Under the pieces are notes generated by a model. It saw only the letters and a program-made list of their open reading frames with translations, did not search any database and was not told where the DNA came from. Positions 15,678 through 25,084 of a DNA stretch of 64,000 bases are shown here, piece by piece. Location of the stretch: positions 62,001-126,000 of the forward strand of contig CACCFT010000001.1 of NCBI GenBank assembly GCA_902545405.1. Reading direction: 5' to 3'. This stretch comes from an uncultured Pelagibacteraceae bacterium (GTDB lineage Bacteria > Pseudomonadota > Alphaproteobacteria > Pelagibacterales > Pelagibacteraceae). Each line of letters begins with the position of its first letter. Position 1 is the first letter of the stretch. The position numbers were made by a program, and so were the translations under genes.

Positions 15678-17516
15678 TTAGTGTTGCTTACCAAGTATTG
15701 TCTTACCTGATGGAACACGAACTTCGTCTACCATTTGCTGTGTAGCTTTATCTGGTTCTTCAGTCATTAAACTTACTACAACCATTACAACTAAACAGAC
15801 CGACGCTCCGATTATACCGAAACGTAAATGGTCAATACCTAACCAAGGTGCATTACCCATAAACTTAGGATACACATAAATTAGATAAGCTGTCCCTGAT
15901 GCAAGACCTGCTATCATACCTGCTATTGCTCCTTGTCTTGTTGCTCTCTTCCACCATACACCAAGTATTAATGGGAAGAACAATCCTGACATTGCAAAGT
16001 CAAATGCCCAAGCAACTGCACCAAGGATACTAGTGATCCTCATCGATGCAATATATGCTCCAGCAGCACCAATAACTATTAGGAGTGCTCTAGCAACTAA
16101 CAATCTTTTTCTTACATCCGCTTTTGGATCAATGATTTTGTAATAGATATCATGTGATAAAGCGTTTGCGATAGCAAGAATTAGACCATCAGCAGTTGAC
16201 ATCGCAGCAGCCATTCCTCCTGCAGCAACTAGTCCAGAGATTACGTATGGTAATCCAGCAACTTCAGGAGTTGCTAGTACAACTACGTCACCTCTCATAA
16301 ACCATTCGTTTAACTGAAGAATACCATCTCCGTTAAAGTCTGCTATGAAGGCTTGTTTTACATTTATCCAAGCATTCACCCACTCAATTTGCATAATTTC
16401 AGCAATTGGTTTTCCAATAATACCTGTTGGTAAGTTTGGATCGATAAGTGAGATTTTGGATAATGTTGCAAGCATTGGCGCTGAAGTATAAAGCAATGCA
16501 ATAAAGAATAGTGACCATGCCACTGATTTTCTTGCAGCTTTAACACTTGGAGTAGTGAAGTATCTCATTAGAATGTGTGGTAAAGATGCTGTTCCTACCA
16601 TCATACATAGTGCTAATGAAATAAACTTCCATGCAGCCATTCCACCTTCTGGCACACCTGAGTGTGACACAGAAATAGATTTTAGACCACCTGGTACACC
16701 TGCAGCTTTGATATCTGCAGCAGCATTTTTAACTAATCCAAATTGCGATTCAAGTGCACCTAATCTAGCAACTTCCTCACCTAACATAAAGTGTGGAAAG
16801 AAACCAAATCCAGATTTGTTACTAATCCAGAATACTGGAATTAGATAAGCAATAATCAATACTATGTATTGTGCAACCTGTGTCCAAGTTACCGCTCTCA
16901 TTCCGCCTAGCATTGAACAAAGTAAAATACTTACTAGTCCAACCCAAACTCCTAATTCAAATGGAATACTTAGTGCTCTTGATGCAATTGTTCCTGTTGC
17001 GTTAATTTGAGCTGTTACATATGTGAAAGAAGCCAATGTTAAAACAACTACAGCACAGAACCTTGCAAAGTTTCCGCCATATCTTGTTCCAATAAAATCT
17101 GGCACAGTATAACATCCAAATTTTCTCAAATATGGTGCTAAAAGTGATGATACCAAAACGTATCCCCCAGTCCATCCGACTAAGAAAGCCATATAAGTAT
17201 AACCACCAAAGTAAATACCACCAGCCATTGCAACGAATGATGCACCTGACATCCAGTCAGCTGCAGTTGCCATTCCGTTAAATACTGTTGGCACCTGTCT
17301 TCCAGCAACATAATAAGCATCGACCTGAACAGTTCTAGATAAATACCCAATCAAGGCATATATACAAACTGTAAAGGCGACAAACAAAATACCAATTGTT
17401 TTAGCGGTCATACCTGCTTGCTCCGCTATCGCCATCAATATGATGAATACAATGAAGCCCCCAGTATATGTTCCGTAAATTTTTGGTAGGTTGTCAATAA
17501 AATTGCCTTTAAACAT
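15678..17516 (-). CDS. Sodium:solute symporter of the acetate/monocarboxylate (ActP-like) group
   Basis: 612 aa, 13 or more helices, SSS family. Signature segments: YYVAGRQVPTVFNGMATAADWMSGASFVAM, YGGNFARFCAVVVLT and GLVAAGGMAAAMSTADGLILAIANALSHD. A soluble insert near residues 350-400 contains DFNGDGILQLNEWF, an EF-hand-like acidic loop, seen in the DUF4212-partnered subfamily. The gene follows DUF4212 with a one-base stop/start overlap (TAATG), and acs is close by, so acetate or a similar short acid is the likely substrate. Expression ends at a strong terminator. Confidence 0.92.
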   Translation of the reverse strand: MFKGNFIDNLPKIYGTYTGGFIVFIILMAIAEQAGMTAKTIGILFVAFTVCIYALIGYLSRTVQVDAYYVAGRQVPTVFNGMATAADWMSGASFVAMAGGIYFGGYTYMAFLVGWTGGYVLVSSLLAPYLRKFGCYTVPDFIGTRYGGNFARFCAVVVLTLASFTYVTAQINATGTIASRALSIPFELGVWVGLVSILLCSMLGGMRAVTWTQVAQYIVLIIAYLIPVFWISNKSGFGFFPHFMLGEEVARLGALESQFGLVKNAAADIKAAGVPGGLKSISVSHSGVPEGGMAAWKFISLALCMMVGTASLPHILMRYFTTPSVKAARKSVAWSLFFIALLYTSAPMLATLSKISLIDPNLPTGIIGKPIAEIMQIEWVNAWINVKQAFIADFNGDGILQLNEWFMRGDVVVLATPEVAGLPYVISGLVAAGGMAAAMSTADGLILAIANALSHDIYYKIIDPKADVRKRLLVARALLIVIGAAGAYIASMRITSILGAVAWAFDFAMSGLFFPLILGVWWKRATRQGAIAGMIAGLASGTAYLIYVYPKFMGNAPWLGIDHLRFGIIGASVCLVVMVVVSLMTEEPDKATQQMVDEVRVPSGKTILGKQH

Positions 17517-17773
17517 TAATCATCCTCCTTTTCGGTAAAACCAAACTCTTCATCGATTTTTTCCTGTCGATTTGCAAACCAAAAAATAAGGACCACAAAT
17601 GCAATGATGGAACCTTGCGCACACATGTAATACGCTAATGGATATCCCATAAAACTTGAAGTGTTTAGGTCAGAACCAAACATGAAGATCAGATAACCGA
17701 AAACAAACCAAATAATTAATGTAATTATCATTAATCCTTTGGTTTTTTCCCAGTGCTTTTCTTTGTTTGACAT
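17516..17773 (-). CDS. DUF4212 small subunit of a sodium:solute symporter
   Basis: 85 aa, two membrane helices (about 14-35 and 45-66) with the conserved HWEKTKGLMIITLIIWFVFGY start and PLAYYMCAQGSIIAFVVLIFWFANR, then an acidic C-terminus. DUF4212 proteins occur almost only upstream of SSS transporters and are regarded as accessory subunits. A strong Shine-Dalgarno (GGGAGGA) precedes the ATG. The promoter for this pair must lie in 17774-17884, shared with the divergent unknown gene. Confidence 0.93.
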   Translation of the reverse strand: MSNKEKHWEKTKGLMIITLIIWFVFGYLIFMFGSDLNTSSFMGYPLAYYMCAQGSIIAFVVLIFWFANRQEKIDEEFGFTEKEDD

Positions 17774-17884
17774 TATTTTAATCCTCCCTATAGGTTAAAA
17801 ATATAATTCATACTCATTTAAAGTGATATTTAAAGAGTAAAAAATGGCATATATTTATAGTAAAAGTGGTAATATCGGTTCTAA

Positions 17885-18514
17885 ATGGGCATTAAATACA
17901 AATTAAAGCTCAAAGATTTGAAATTTGAGTATTTAAAGGAATATTTCATTCCATTCTTAAAATATTTTAAAAAAACGAAAAAAATCGAAAATTATTCCGA
18001 TTTAAAAGAATTCATTCAAAAAAAATCTGCATGGGTAAGCCAAGTAACTCTTTATGGATATCTTAAAACAAGAATGGGAGCAAAATATGTGTTGATGTTT
18101 GAGGATGAGATATTTTTAGGATCAATCAACAAAGCTAAATGGAATATTTACTCAACTGCTTTACAGGATTTAACTTTTTATACTGTCTCTTTTTTAAAAA
18201 ATATCAGAAATCACCACGATACTGAAAAAGCAAATGAAATATATTTTCAAATTTTAGATAATGAACTTCAGAAAAATGAAATGCCACAGGAAATATATGA
18301 AAATGCAAAAAAAAATTTTCTTGAAAGATATGAAAAGATTAATTGGAATGAATATCATGATTCATTACCATTTAATACCAGCGCGCTATCATTATATGAA
18401 TGGTCACCAATAGCTGAAGAATTAAAATCTTTAGACAAAAAAATAGTTTTGAATTCTATGATCTTGAAATGGGATAATGTTAAAAAAGAATTTATTGAAT
18501 TAATAAATTTTTAA
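17885..18514 (+). CDS. Conserved-looking protein of unknown function
   Basis: 209 aa, soluble, Lys-rich at the N-terminus ([15 protein letters not shown]) and largely helical. It carries several buried aromatic residues and a [22 protein letters not shown] segment. No signal peptide, membrane helix or catalytic motif that I recognise. It lies divergently from the DUF4212-symporter operon and converges with acs, overlapping its end by 4 bases, so it is embedded in the acetate locus and could have a regulatory or accessory role; that is position-based only. Confidence 0.7.
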   Translation: MGIKYKLKLKDLKFEYLKEYFIPFLKYFKKTKKIENYSDLKEFIQKKSAWVSQVTLYGYLKTRMGAKYVLMFEDEIFLGSINKAKWNIYSTALQDLTFYTVSFLKNIRNHHDTEKANEIYFQILDNELQKNEMPQEIYENAKKNFLERYEKINWNEYHDSLPFNTSALSLYEWSPIAEELKSLDKKIVLNSMILKWDNVKKEFIELINF

Positions 18515-20532
18515 GTATTTTTTCTATTTTCAACTAAACTTTTTACAACACTTGGATCTGCCAAGGTAGTTGTATCACCTAATTGATCATGTTCATTTGC
18601 AGCAATTTTTCTAAGTATTCTTCTCATGATCTTACCTGACCTAGTTTTTGGAAGACCAGGAGAAAATTGAATTAGATCCGGAGTAGCTATTGGACCAATT
18701 TGTTTTCTAACCCACAGCTTTAAATCTCTCTCTAAATCTAAAGTTGATTTTTCTCCCACATTCAAAGTAACGTAACAATACAAACCATTGCCTTTAATAT
18801 CATGTGGATATCCAACCACAGCAGCCTCAGCAACTTTTGGATGAGCTACAAAAGCACTTTCTATTTCGGCAGTTCCAAGATTATGTCCTGAAACAATAAT
18901 TACATCATCAACTCTTCCTGTAATCCAGTAATATCCATCTTTATCTCTTCTGCATCCATCTCCTGTAAAATATTTTCCGTCAAATTGAGAAAAATAAGTA
19001 TCAATAAATCTTTGATGATCACCGTAAACTGTCCGCATCTGACCGGGCCAAGATTGTGCAATACATAATCGACCTTCAGCTTCTCCTTTTAAAACTTTTC
19101 CATCTTTACTAACTATTACTGGTTTAATTCCATAAAATGGTTTTGTTGCTGAACCTGGTTTTAAATTTATAGCACCTGTTTGAGGACTGATTAATATTCC
19201 ACCCGTTTCCGTTTGCCACCAAGTATCAACAATTGGGCAGTTCGAATCTCCAACAGTTTTATAATACCATTCCCAAGCTTCTGGATTGATTGGTTCGCCC
19301 ACGGTTCCTAATAATTTCAGTGATTTTCTTGATGTTTTTTTAACAGGCTTATCACCTTCTCTCATTAAAGCTCTTATTGCTGTTGGTGCTGTATAAAAAA
19401 TATTCACTTTATATTTATCAACGATCTGCCACCATCTTGAACTATCAGGATAAGTTGGAATTCCCTCAAACATTATTGTTGTTGCTCCATTTGATAATGG
19501 TCCATAAATAATATAGCTATGACCAGTTACCCAACCAATGTCAGCTGTACACCAATAAATATCTTTAGGTTTATAATTGAATATATACTGATGTGTCATT
19601 GATGCGTAAACCATATACCCTCCGGTTGTATGCATCACCCCTTTCGGTTTTCCTGTTGATCCCGAAGTATATAAAATAAATAAGGGATCTTCTGCATTCA
19701 TTTCTTCTGGTTCACATTTATTTGAAACTTTTTTTGTCAATTCGTGGTACCAAACATCTCTTCGTTCATCCCAATTTATTCTATTGCCTGTTCTTTTTAC
19801 AACAACACATTTTTTTACGTTTGGGCAATTTACTAAAGCCTCATCAGCTATTGATTTTAATGGGATTATTTTTCCACCTCTTACACCTTCATCAGCTGTA
19901 ATTAGATAATCAGACTCGCAATCGTTTATTCTTCCAGAAATACTATCTGGAGAAAATCCTCCAAAGATTATTGAATGCACCGCTCCTATCCTCGCACATG
20001 CTAACATAGTATATGCAAGTTCTGGTATCATAGTTAAATAGATTGTTACTCTATCACCTTTCTTAACCCCTAATTCTTTAAGACCATTTGCGGCTTTAGA
20101 AACTTCTTTGTGTAATTCTTTGTAGGAAATTTTCTTTTGAACTTTTGGATCATCTCCAACCCATATAATCGCAGTTTTATCTTTATTCTTCTTTAAGTGT
20201 CTATCAATACAATTTGCCGAAGCATTAAGAGTACCGTCGTAAAACCATTTTATCTTAACATCTGATTTACTATATTTAACATCTTTAATTTTTGTATACG
20301 GTTTTATCCAATTAATTCTCTTTCCTTCTTTTTTCCAGAAGCCATCATTATCTTTTATTGAAGATTTATATTTTTTTTCGTACTGAGATTTATTTACTAA
20401 GGCTTTGCTAATCCAGTCTTTCTTTGTTCTATATATAAGTTCTTTTTCTTGCTTTGGAGCTAAAGACTTTGCCTTAGTTTTTCTTTTAGTGATTATTTTT
20501 TTTTTTCTTTTTTTAACTTTTTTTTTTGGCAT
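18511..20532 (-). CDS. acs: Acetyl-CoA synthetase with Lys-rich N-terminal extension
   Basis: 673 aa. ANL-superfamily motifs are complete: [19 protein letters not shown] (P-loop), [30 protein letters not shown] and the acetylation-site motif [15 protein letters not shown] at the C-terminus, which in other bacteria is regulated by lysine acetylation. It converts acetate, ATP and CoA to acetyl-CoA. The first 30 residues are an unusual string of Lys/Arg (about two thirds basic) before the normal start region near [12 protein letters not shown]. It follows the EVE gene by 14 bases and may be the last gene of a long minus-strand transcript. Confidence 0.96.
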   Translation of the reverse strand: MPKKKVKKRKKKIITKRKTKAKSLAPKQEKELIYRTKKDWISKALVNKSQYEKKYKSSIKDNDGFWKKEGKRINWIKPYTKIKDVKYSKSDVKIKWFYDGTLNASANCIDRHLKKNKDKTAIIWVGDDPKVQKKISYKELHKEVSKAANGLKELGVKKGDRVTIYLTMIPELAYTMLACARIGAVHSIIFGGFSPDSISGRINDCESDYLITADEGVRGGKIIPLKSIADEALVNCPNVKKCVVVKRTGNRINWDERRDVWYHELTKKVSNKCEPEEMNAEDPLFILYTSGSTGKPKGVMHTTGGYMVYASMTHQYIFNYKPKDIYWCTADIGWVTGHSYIIYGPLSNGATTIMFEGIPTYPDSSRWWQIVDKYKVNIFYTAPTAIRALMREGDKPVKKTSRKSLKLLGTVGEPINPEAWEWYYKTVGDSNCPIVDTWWQTETGGILISPQTGAINLKPGSATKPFYGIKPVIVSKDGKVLKGEAEGRLCIAQSWPGQMRTVYGDHQRFIDTYFSQFDGKYFTGDGCRRDKDGYYWITGRVDDVIIVSGHNLGTAEIESAFVAHPKVAEAAVVGYPHDIKGNGLYCYVTLNVGEKSTLDLERDLKLWVRKQIGPIATPDLIQFSPGLPKTRSGKIMRRILRKIAANEHDQLGDTTTLADPSVVKSLVENRKNT

Positions 20533-20546
20533 CGATTATAAATTTC

Positions 20547-20960
20547 TCAGATACTACTCATCTTCAAAATAATTTTCCAGCATTTAGTGTCTATTGGCAT
20601 GACAGACAGTCTGCTTTGTTTTATTAGTGCAATATCTTTTAAATCTTTATTTTTTTTAATATTTTCAAGAGAAACTGGTGTTTTTAGTTTGCTTTTATAC
20701 TTAACTTTTACTGCTACAAATCGCTTCTCTTTATCTGTTGGGTCTATAAAAGCTGTTTTAATTACTTCTACAATTCCAACGATTTCTTTACCAATATTTG
20801 AATGGTAAAAAAAACAAAGATCACCCTTCTTCATTTTTTTCAAATTATTTGCTGCTTGATAATTTCTTACTCCATCCCAGTCAGCACCTTTTGCACCAAC
20901 TTTCAGTTGATGATCTATTGACCAAACATTAGGTTCTGATTTTAGTAACCAATACTGCAT
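20547..20960 (-). CDS. EVE domain protein
   Basis: 137 aa, the size of a stand-alone EVE (PUA-like) domain. Diagnostic parts: MQYWLLKSEPNVWSID, the GVRNYQAANNLKKMKKGDLCFFYHSN block and GIVEVIK. EVE domains bind modified bases in DNA or RNA through an aromatic pocket. The single-domain bacterial form has no proven role. It lies 14 bases after the DUF5989-like gene and 14 before acs, all on the minus strand. Confidence 0.92.
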   Translation of the reverse strand: MQYWLLKSEPNVWSIDHQLKVGAKGADWDGVRNYQAANNLKKMKKGDLCFFYHSNIGKEIVGIVEVIKTAFIDPTDKEKRFVAVKVKYKSKLKTPVSLENIKKNKDLKDIALIKQSRLSVMPIDTKCWKIILKMSSI

Positions 20961-20974
20961 TTAAATAAGTTATA

Positions 20975-21136
20975 TTAAATTGCTATGTAAGTAAAAGGTA
21001 TAAAAACTTGAACAAATACAAAAATAGAAAAAATCAAAATTATAAAAATAAATATTATAAAAAATATTAATTTTATATAACCATATTTGTTTTTAAAATC
21101 ATTAATTAGATAAATATAATTTAAAATTTTTTTCAT
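20975..21136 (-). CDS. DUF5989-like small membrane protein
   Basis: A 53-residue ORF read directly from the minus strand. It starts MKKILNYIYLIND, has one long hydrophobic helix (about residues 22-46) and ends VFIPFTYIAI, closely recalling the (A/S)PFIYTLF end of DUF5989 proteins. Its ATG overlaps the TGA of the carbamoyltransferase gene (ATGA), so translation is coupled. DUF5989 proteins typically accompany NodU-type carbamoyltransferases, often with SxtJ-like proteins. The ORF itself is certain; the family name is an inference from length, topology and partner. Confidence 0.78.
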   Translation of the reverse strand: MKKILNYIYLINDFKNKYGYIKLIFFIIFIFIILIFSIFVFVQVFIPFTYIAI

Positions 21137-22824
21137 ATCTCTTTTACTTTAAAAATACCATTATTCATTACAACATATTCAATGTTCATTCTTCTCATAT
21201 TTGTATAAACATCAAACAAATCAAATACCATAGGATCTTTTGAGATATTAAATGATGTATTTACTAATATGTTAATATTATTTTCATCTAGCTTTTTCAA
21301 TAATTTAAAAATAAATGAATTTTCATTATCAATAACTTGGGTTCGACAAGTGTTATCGGTATGAATTATAGATGAGTAATCATTTTTTAATTTTTCTTTT
21401 GCTTCACATAAAGTACCCATTGAATATAAATTTTTTTTAATACTATTTTGAATAGAAAAATATTTTTCAAATTTTTCTTTAAGCAACATTGGAGCAAGTG
21501 GTTGATAAAATTCTCTTTTTTTTATTTTGTTATTTAAATTTTCAACAGTTAATTTATCTTTAGCATTACAAATTATAGAAGTATTACCTAATGCCCGAGG
21601 TCCGGTCTCTGTTTTGTCAATATAAGTTGAAAGGATGTGGCCTTTAATTATTAACTCAGCAGCCATTTCTAAAGAGTTTTCCTTTCGAGAAACTTTTTCA
21701 AAAAACTCATTTAATTTAAATTCTTTATTAACATCCTCTTTATCTGGTCCAGGGAATAGACCTATATCTTTTAAAAATTTATCATTTTCATAAAAATATG
21801 AAAAATTTGCAGCCCCAATTGCTGATCCCGAATCTCCTGGTGAAGGAGGAACAATTAATTCATCGAATATGTTTTGTTTAGATAACTCGTGTATCATTTT
21901 ACAATTTAATGCAACACCACCAGTTAAAACAATTTTGTTTTTACCTGTTAGTTGTTTTGCCTTTAAAATAAGATTTTTTACCGATTTTTTTAATATTAGT
22001 TGCGCTGAACTTGCAATATTAGAATACTTTTGAAAATTTTCTTTAATACCCAAATTTAAATAAGGCTTGCCAAAAATTTTTATAAGTATCTCAGAGAATG
22101 ATCTTTCAGGATTTTTTTGAAATTCAAAGTACGACGAATTTATTTTTAATTGTTCACAATCAAAAATTTGATCCATTTTTTTTTCATAAATTGGATTACC
22201 ATAAGAACTTAAGCTCATGACTTTAAACTCACCTTCATTTATATCAAAACCTAAAAAGTCAGTTATTGTAGAATAAAATAATCCAATTGAATTTGGATAA
22301 AAGTTTGTCCAATGTTTTTTTATTAAATTTTCAGAGTTGATTGTATATATAGTCATTGTCTCACCTTCTCCAACTCCATCGCAACTAATAAATGCATAAT
22401 CGTCAACATTTTTCACATATAATGATCCATACAAACAATGGCTAAGATGATGAGAAGAATATAAAATTTTATCTTTAGGTATTTTAATTATTTTATTTAG
22501 ATGAGTATAAAAAAATATTGAACCTGTATTAAAATTTTTTAGATGGTGTGTTAATAATTTTTTATTTTCTATCGGTTTTTTTATAGAATAAATAAAAATT
22601 TCCCACCATGATTTAAAAGGTTTTTCATAAAAACAAACAGATTTTATATTTTTTTCATTTAAAGAATATTTTTTTATTAAAAATTCTAAACTCCTCTTTG
22701 GGAAACTTTTATCTCCCTTTATTCTTGTAAAATATTCTTCTTTAAGAAAACAATTAATATTTATTCCATCTGTCAAGAATACAGAAGATTCATGGTAATA
22801 AGCCGATATACCAATATAAAACAT
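21133..22824 (-). CDS. NodU/CmcH-type carbamoyltransferase
   Basis: 563 aa with both domains: an N-terminal actin/Kae1-like domain (MFYIGISAYYHESSVFL, SSHHLSHCLYGSLY with the metal-binding HxxxH, ISCDGVGEGETMTIY, VLTGGVALNCKMI, PPSPGDSGSAIGAA) and the C-terminal YrdC-like carbamoyl-phosphate-binding domain (TETGPRALGNTSIIC, YQPLAPMLL, VNTSFN). These enzymes move a carbamoyl group from carbamoyl phosphate to a hydroxyl on a sugar or natural product. The acceptor is unknown. The gene lies between a diiron ferritin-like gene (5 bases) and a DUF5989-like gene (4-base overlap), pointing to a dedicated modification pathway. Confidence 0.93.
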   Translation of the reverse strand: MFYIGISAYYHESSVFLTDGININCFLKEEYFTRIKGDKSFPKRSLEFLIKKYSLNEKNIKSVCFYEKPFKSWWEIFIYSIKKPIENKKLLTHHLKNFNTGSIFFYTHLNKIIKIPKDKILYSSHHLSHCLYGSLYVKNVDDYAFISCDGVGEGETMTIYTINSENLIKKHWTNFYPNSIGLFYSTITDFLGFDINEGEFKVMSLSSYGNPIYEKKMDQIFDCEQLKINSSYFEFQKNPERSFSEILIKIFGKPYLNLGIKENFQKYSNIASSAQLILKKSVKNLILKAKQLTGKNKIVLTGGVALNCKMIHELSKQNIFDELIVPPSPGDSGSAIGAANFSYFYENDKFLKDIGLFPGPDKEDVNKEFKLNEFFEKVSRKENSLEMAAELIIKGHILSTYIDKTETGPRALGNTSIICNAKDKLTVENLNNKIKKREFYQPLAPMLLKEKFEKYFSIQNSIKKNLYSMGTLCEAKEKLKNDYSSIIHTDNTCRTQVIDNENSFIFKLLKKLDENNINILVNTSFNISKDPMVFDLFDVYTNMRRMNIEYVVMNNGIFKVKEI

Positions 22825-22829
22825 TAAAA

Positions 22830-23546
22830 TTATAGTACTGACCTAGGATTAATATTTTCCATAACATTATTGTCTACTTGGGATTTTTCTAAATCTAAAA
22901 ATTTTACAGGTACAGACATAATCAAAATTAATAAGTATAAAATTGGATTAAAAATTTTTGAAACTTTGGTTAAGCTATTAGCATAAAGATGTCTAAATTT
23001 ACTTATTATATTCTCTTTTGAAAATTTAATAAAATAATCAAATTTGGAATTTTTTTTTTTTGCAAATGTTAATGAATATTTGGCATGTCTTTCTTCATCC
23101 AACAAAATTTTATCAATTTGCTTAGCATGATCAGGTTTAAAGCTTCTGATATTTTCAAGAAAATCATGCAACTTCTTTTCTGCAATTTCTTCATTTGCAC
23201 CAATAAAAATTGCAAAGTCTTTAATATTTTTTTTTTCAAAAATAAACTTATCTCTATAAATATACCCTTTAGCAAATAGGTGAGTTGGTATAAATCTTAT
23301 TTCTCTATTATTTAGCTCGTGCTCTAATGAAATTTGGTTTTTGATATTTGTAAATATAGAAAAATGTTTATACTCATCTAACGAATGTCTTATGAAACCT
23401 TTGCTTAATTTTAAATCATCTACATTTTTAGCTGCAAACAACATTTCCAAAGCAGATGCAAATTCTGCTGCAGAAAATTCATTTAAAACAAAACAACATC
23501 TTAAAGGTTCAAATTTATTTAACTTATTTTTTGGTATTAAAAACAT
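22830..23546 (-). CDS. Ferritin-like diiron protein with C-terminal hydrophobic tail
   Basis: 238 aa. The four-helix diiron ligand set is visible: Glu28 (or 23) in helix A, E58-x-x-H61 (DEYKH) in helix B, Glu119-123 in helix C, and E151-x-x-H154 (DEERH) in helix D. A hydrophobic helix (about 200-220, NPILYLLILIMSVPVKFL) follows, suggesting membrane attachment. The fold fits oxygenases, desaturases or rubrerythrin-like proteins. Being first in an operon with a carbamoyltransferase, it may hydroxylate the substrate that is then carbamoylated (inference). Its 5' end overlaps or abuts the divergent SGNH-like gene. Confidence 0.82.
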   Translation of the reverse strand: MFLIPKNKLNKFEPLRCCFVLNEFSAAEFASALEMLFAAKNVDDLKLSKGFIRHSLDEYKHFSIFTNIKNQISLEHELNNREIRFIPTHLFAKGYIYRDKFIFEKKNIKDFAIFIGANEEIAEKKLHDFLENIRSFKPDHAKQIDKILLDEERHAKYSLTFAKKKNSKFDYFIKFSKENIISKFRHLYANSLTKVSKIFNPILYLLILIMSVPVKFLDLEKSQVDNNVMENINPRSVL

Positions 23547-24471
23547 TTTACTAATAATATTTATTTTAATTTTAACAATAAGTCCCTCAAAATCAAAAGA
23601 TTGTTTAGATTTTTTACCATTTGGTCATAATGACAATTATGTTCAATTACCTAAAGAGACTGAATTTTGCATTAAATATGGAAAACAGAATTTAATTTTT
23701 AAAACAGACACAAGAGGTGGAAGATTTTTCAAAAAAATAAATGAAAATACAATTCAAGTTTTTGGAGATAGTCAAATTTTAGGTATTGATATACAACACC
23801 AGAAGGATCATTTTTTGTCAAAGTCTTATAAGGAAGATATAGTAATATATGCTGCTCCTAATAATGGTCCCTACCAAGTTTTAAATTTTATTATTTTAAA
23901 TAAAGAAAAAATAAAAAAAAAAATAATTATTAGTTTTAATCTATCAGTTGACATTTTTCGCTTGTCTCCTGATTATAACATACAAAATTATGTAGCACTT
24001 AGGCAGGATCAGTTAAATGATATAATTGAAAAACCATTTAAATATAGACTTATTATTTTAAAAAGTTTAATCACAAATAATTTTTTCACAATTTCGAGAA
24101 AAAATAAAAAAAAAATGCAAGCTCTATTTGAAAATAAAAATACCATTGAGCTTGAAAAAAATTTAAATATATATTTTGAGAACTTAAATGAAATTATTAA
24201 TAAACTTGATATTGAAGTAGATTATATTTTAACAATGCCCTATTGGATTTATGAACAAGATAAAAATAATAAAAGTTTTTTTACTAATTCTAATATAGAG
24301 AGAAGTTTGAAGACTCTAGTGTGCAGAACATTTCATAAAAATAGAAAATTAAAAAATAAATACATCTCAATTTTAGATAATAATAATAAAATCTTAACAA
24401 ACGACAAAAGACATATTAGATCAGATAAATTAACTTTGACTGATTTAGAGAATTATTGTATTTTGCAGTAA
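23536..24471 (+). CDS. Secreted SGNH/GDSL-hydrolase-like protein
   Basis: The mature part contains VFGDSQILGID (block I GDS nucleophile), FNLSVDIF near the middle and NDKRHIRSD near the C-terminus, a plausible Asp-x-x-His pair. Hydrolases of this kind often act on O-acyl groups of glycans. Codon 23536 onward gives (M)KNILLIIFILILTISPSKSKDC, an ideal signal peptide, but it starts with ATT. The nearest in-frame ATGs (23392 and 23341) and TTG (23401) lie inside the divergent ferritin-like gene and would add a hydrophilic leader. I chose ATT 23536 tentatively; the end is certain. SGNH genes commonly accompany carbamoyltransferase/DUF5989 sets. Confidence 0.6.
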   Translation: MKNILLIIFILILTISPSKSKDCLDFLPFGHNDNYVQLPKETEFCIKYGKQNLIFKTDTRGGRFFKKINENTIQVFGDSQILGIDIQHQKDHFLSKSYKEDIVIYAAPNNGPYQVLNFIILNKEKIKKKIIISFNLSVDIFRLSPDYNIQNYVALRQDQLNDIIEKPFKYRLIILKSLITNNFFTISRKNKKKMQALFENKNTIELEKNLNIYFENLNEIINKLDIEVDYILTMPYWIYEQDKNNKSFFTNSNIERSLKTLVCRTFHKNRKLKNKYISILDNNNKILTNDKRHIRSDKLTLTDLENYCILQ

Positions 24472-24974
24472 TGATTATAAGAATTATTTATATAGCATTT
24501 TTTTCCATAATAGCTTTTACATTTAATGTTACTGCGGCAGAGGTAAACTTTGGTAATGCAACAATTTCGTCTCCAGAAATAAAAGCTGGAACTGATCTAA
24601 AAAAAAATAAAGCTACTGTTAAGTCTGCAGAAGTTAAATTTAATGATGGCTCAATTTATATCGGCCCACTAAAAAAAAATAAGTTACATGGAAATGGAAA
24701 GTTAATACTAGCTAATGGCAAAGTTTATGAAGGAAAATTTAAAAGTAATAAATTTACAGACAAAGTTAATAAAAAAAATAGGACAACTATAAAAGTTGAT
24801 TTAAAAAAAGGAATTAAAGTTCGAAATCAAATCAAAGTTCCAGGGTTATCAAAGTGGTATCCAGCCGATATTGTAGGAGGTGAGTTTAAACTTTCTACAA
24901 AAGGACAACTTATGGCTTCTCAAGATAAAAAAGCTTCTGAAGGTGGTGGAAGTAGTGGTGGAAGTGGTTGTTAG
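24471..24974 (+). CDS. Exported MORN-repeat protein with Gly/Ser/Cys tail
   Basis: The start at 24471 overlaps the stop of the previous gene by one base (TAATG) and gives a clean signal peptide cut near TAA/E (residue 24); the ATG at 24456 would add five residues. Two MORN-type repeats are visible: FNDGSIYIGPLKKNKLHGNG and LANGKVYEGKFKSNKFT. The C-terminus ends in a flexible EGGGSSGGSGC tail with a terminal Cys. MORN repeats mediate membrane or protein contacts. Translational coupling suggests it works with the SGNH-like protein in the periplasm. Confidence 0.78.
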   Translation: MIIRIIYIAFFSIIAFTFNVTAAEVNFGNATISSPEIKAGTDLKKNKATVKSAEVKFNDGSIYIGPLKKNKLHGNGKLILANGKVYEGKFKSNKFTDKVNKKNRTTIKVDLKKGIKVRNQIKVPGLSKWYPADIVGGEFKLSTKGQLMASQDKKASEGGGSSGGSGC

Positions 24975-25054
24975 ATCATCAGAATAATTTTGTTTATTTA
25001 GTCGATTTATCTTATTTTAATAAAATTTTATCCTAAATTCAGATATTCATAATT

Positions 25055-25078
25055 AAATCAACCAAATTTATTTGATTT
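25055..25078. terminator. Possible weak bidirectional terminator
   Basis: AAATCAA (25055-25061) and TTGATTT (25072-25078) form a 7-bp A+T-rich hairpin between the converging MORN and tsaD genes. The position fits a shared terminator but the stem is weak and lacks a long T run. Confidence 0.3.
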
Positions 25079-25084
25079 ATTAAA

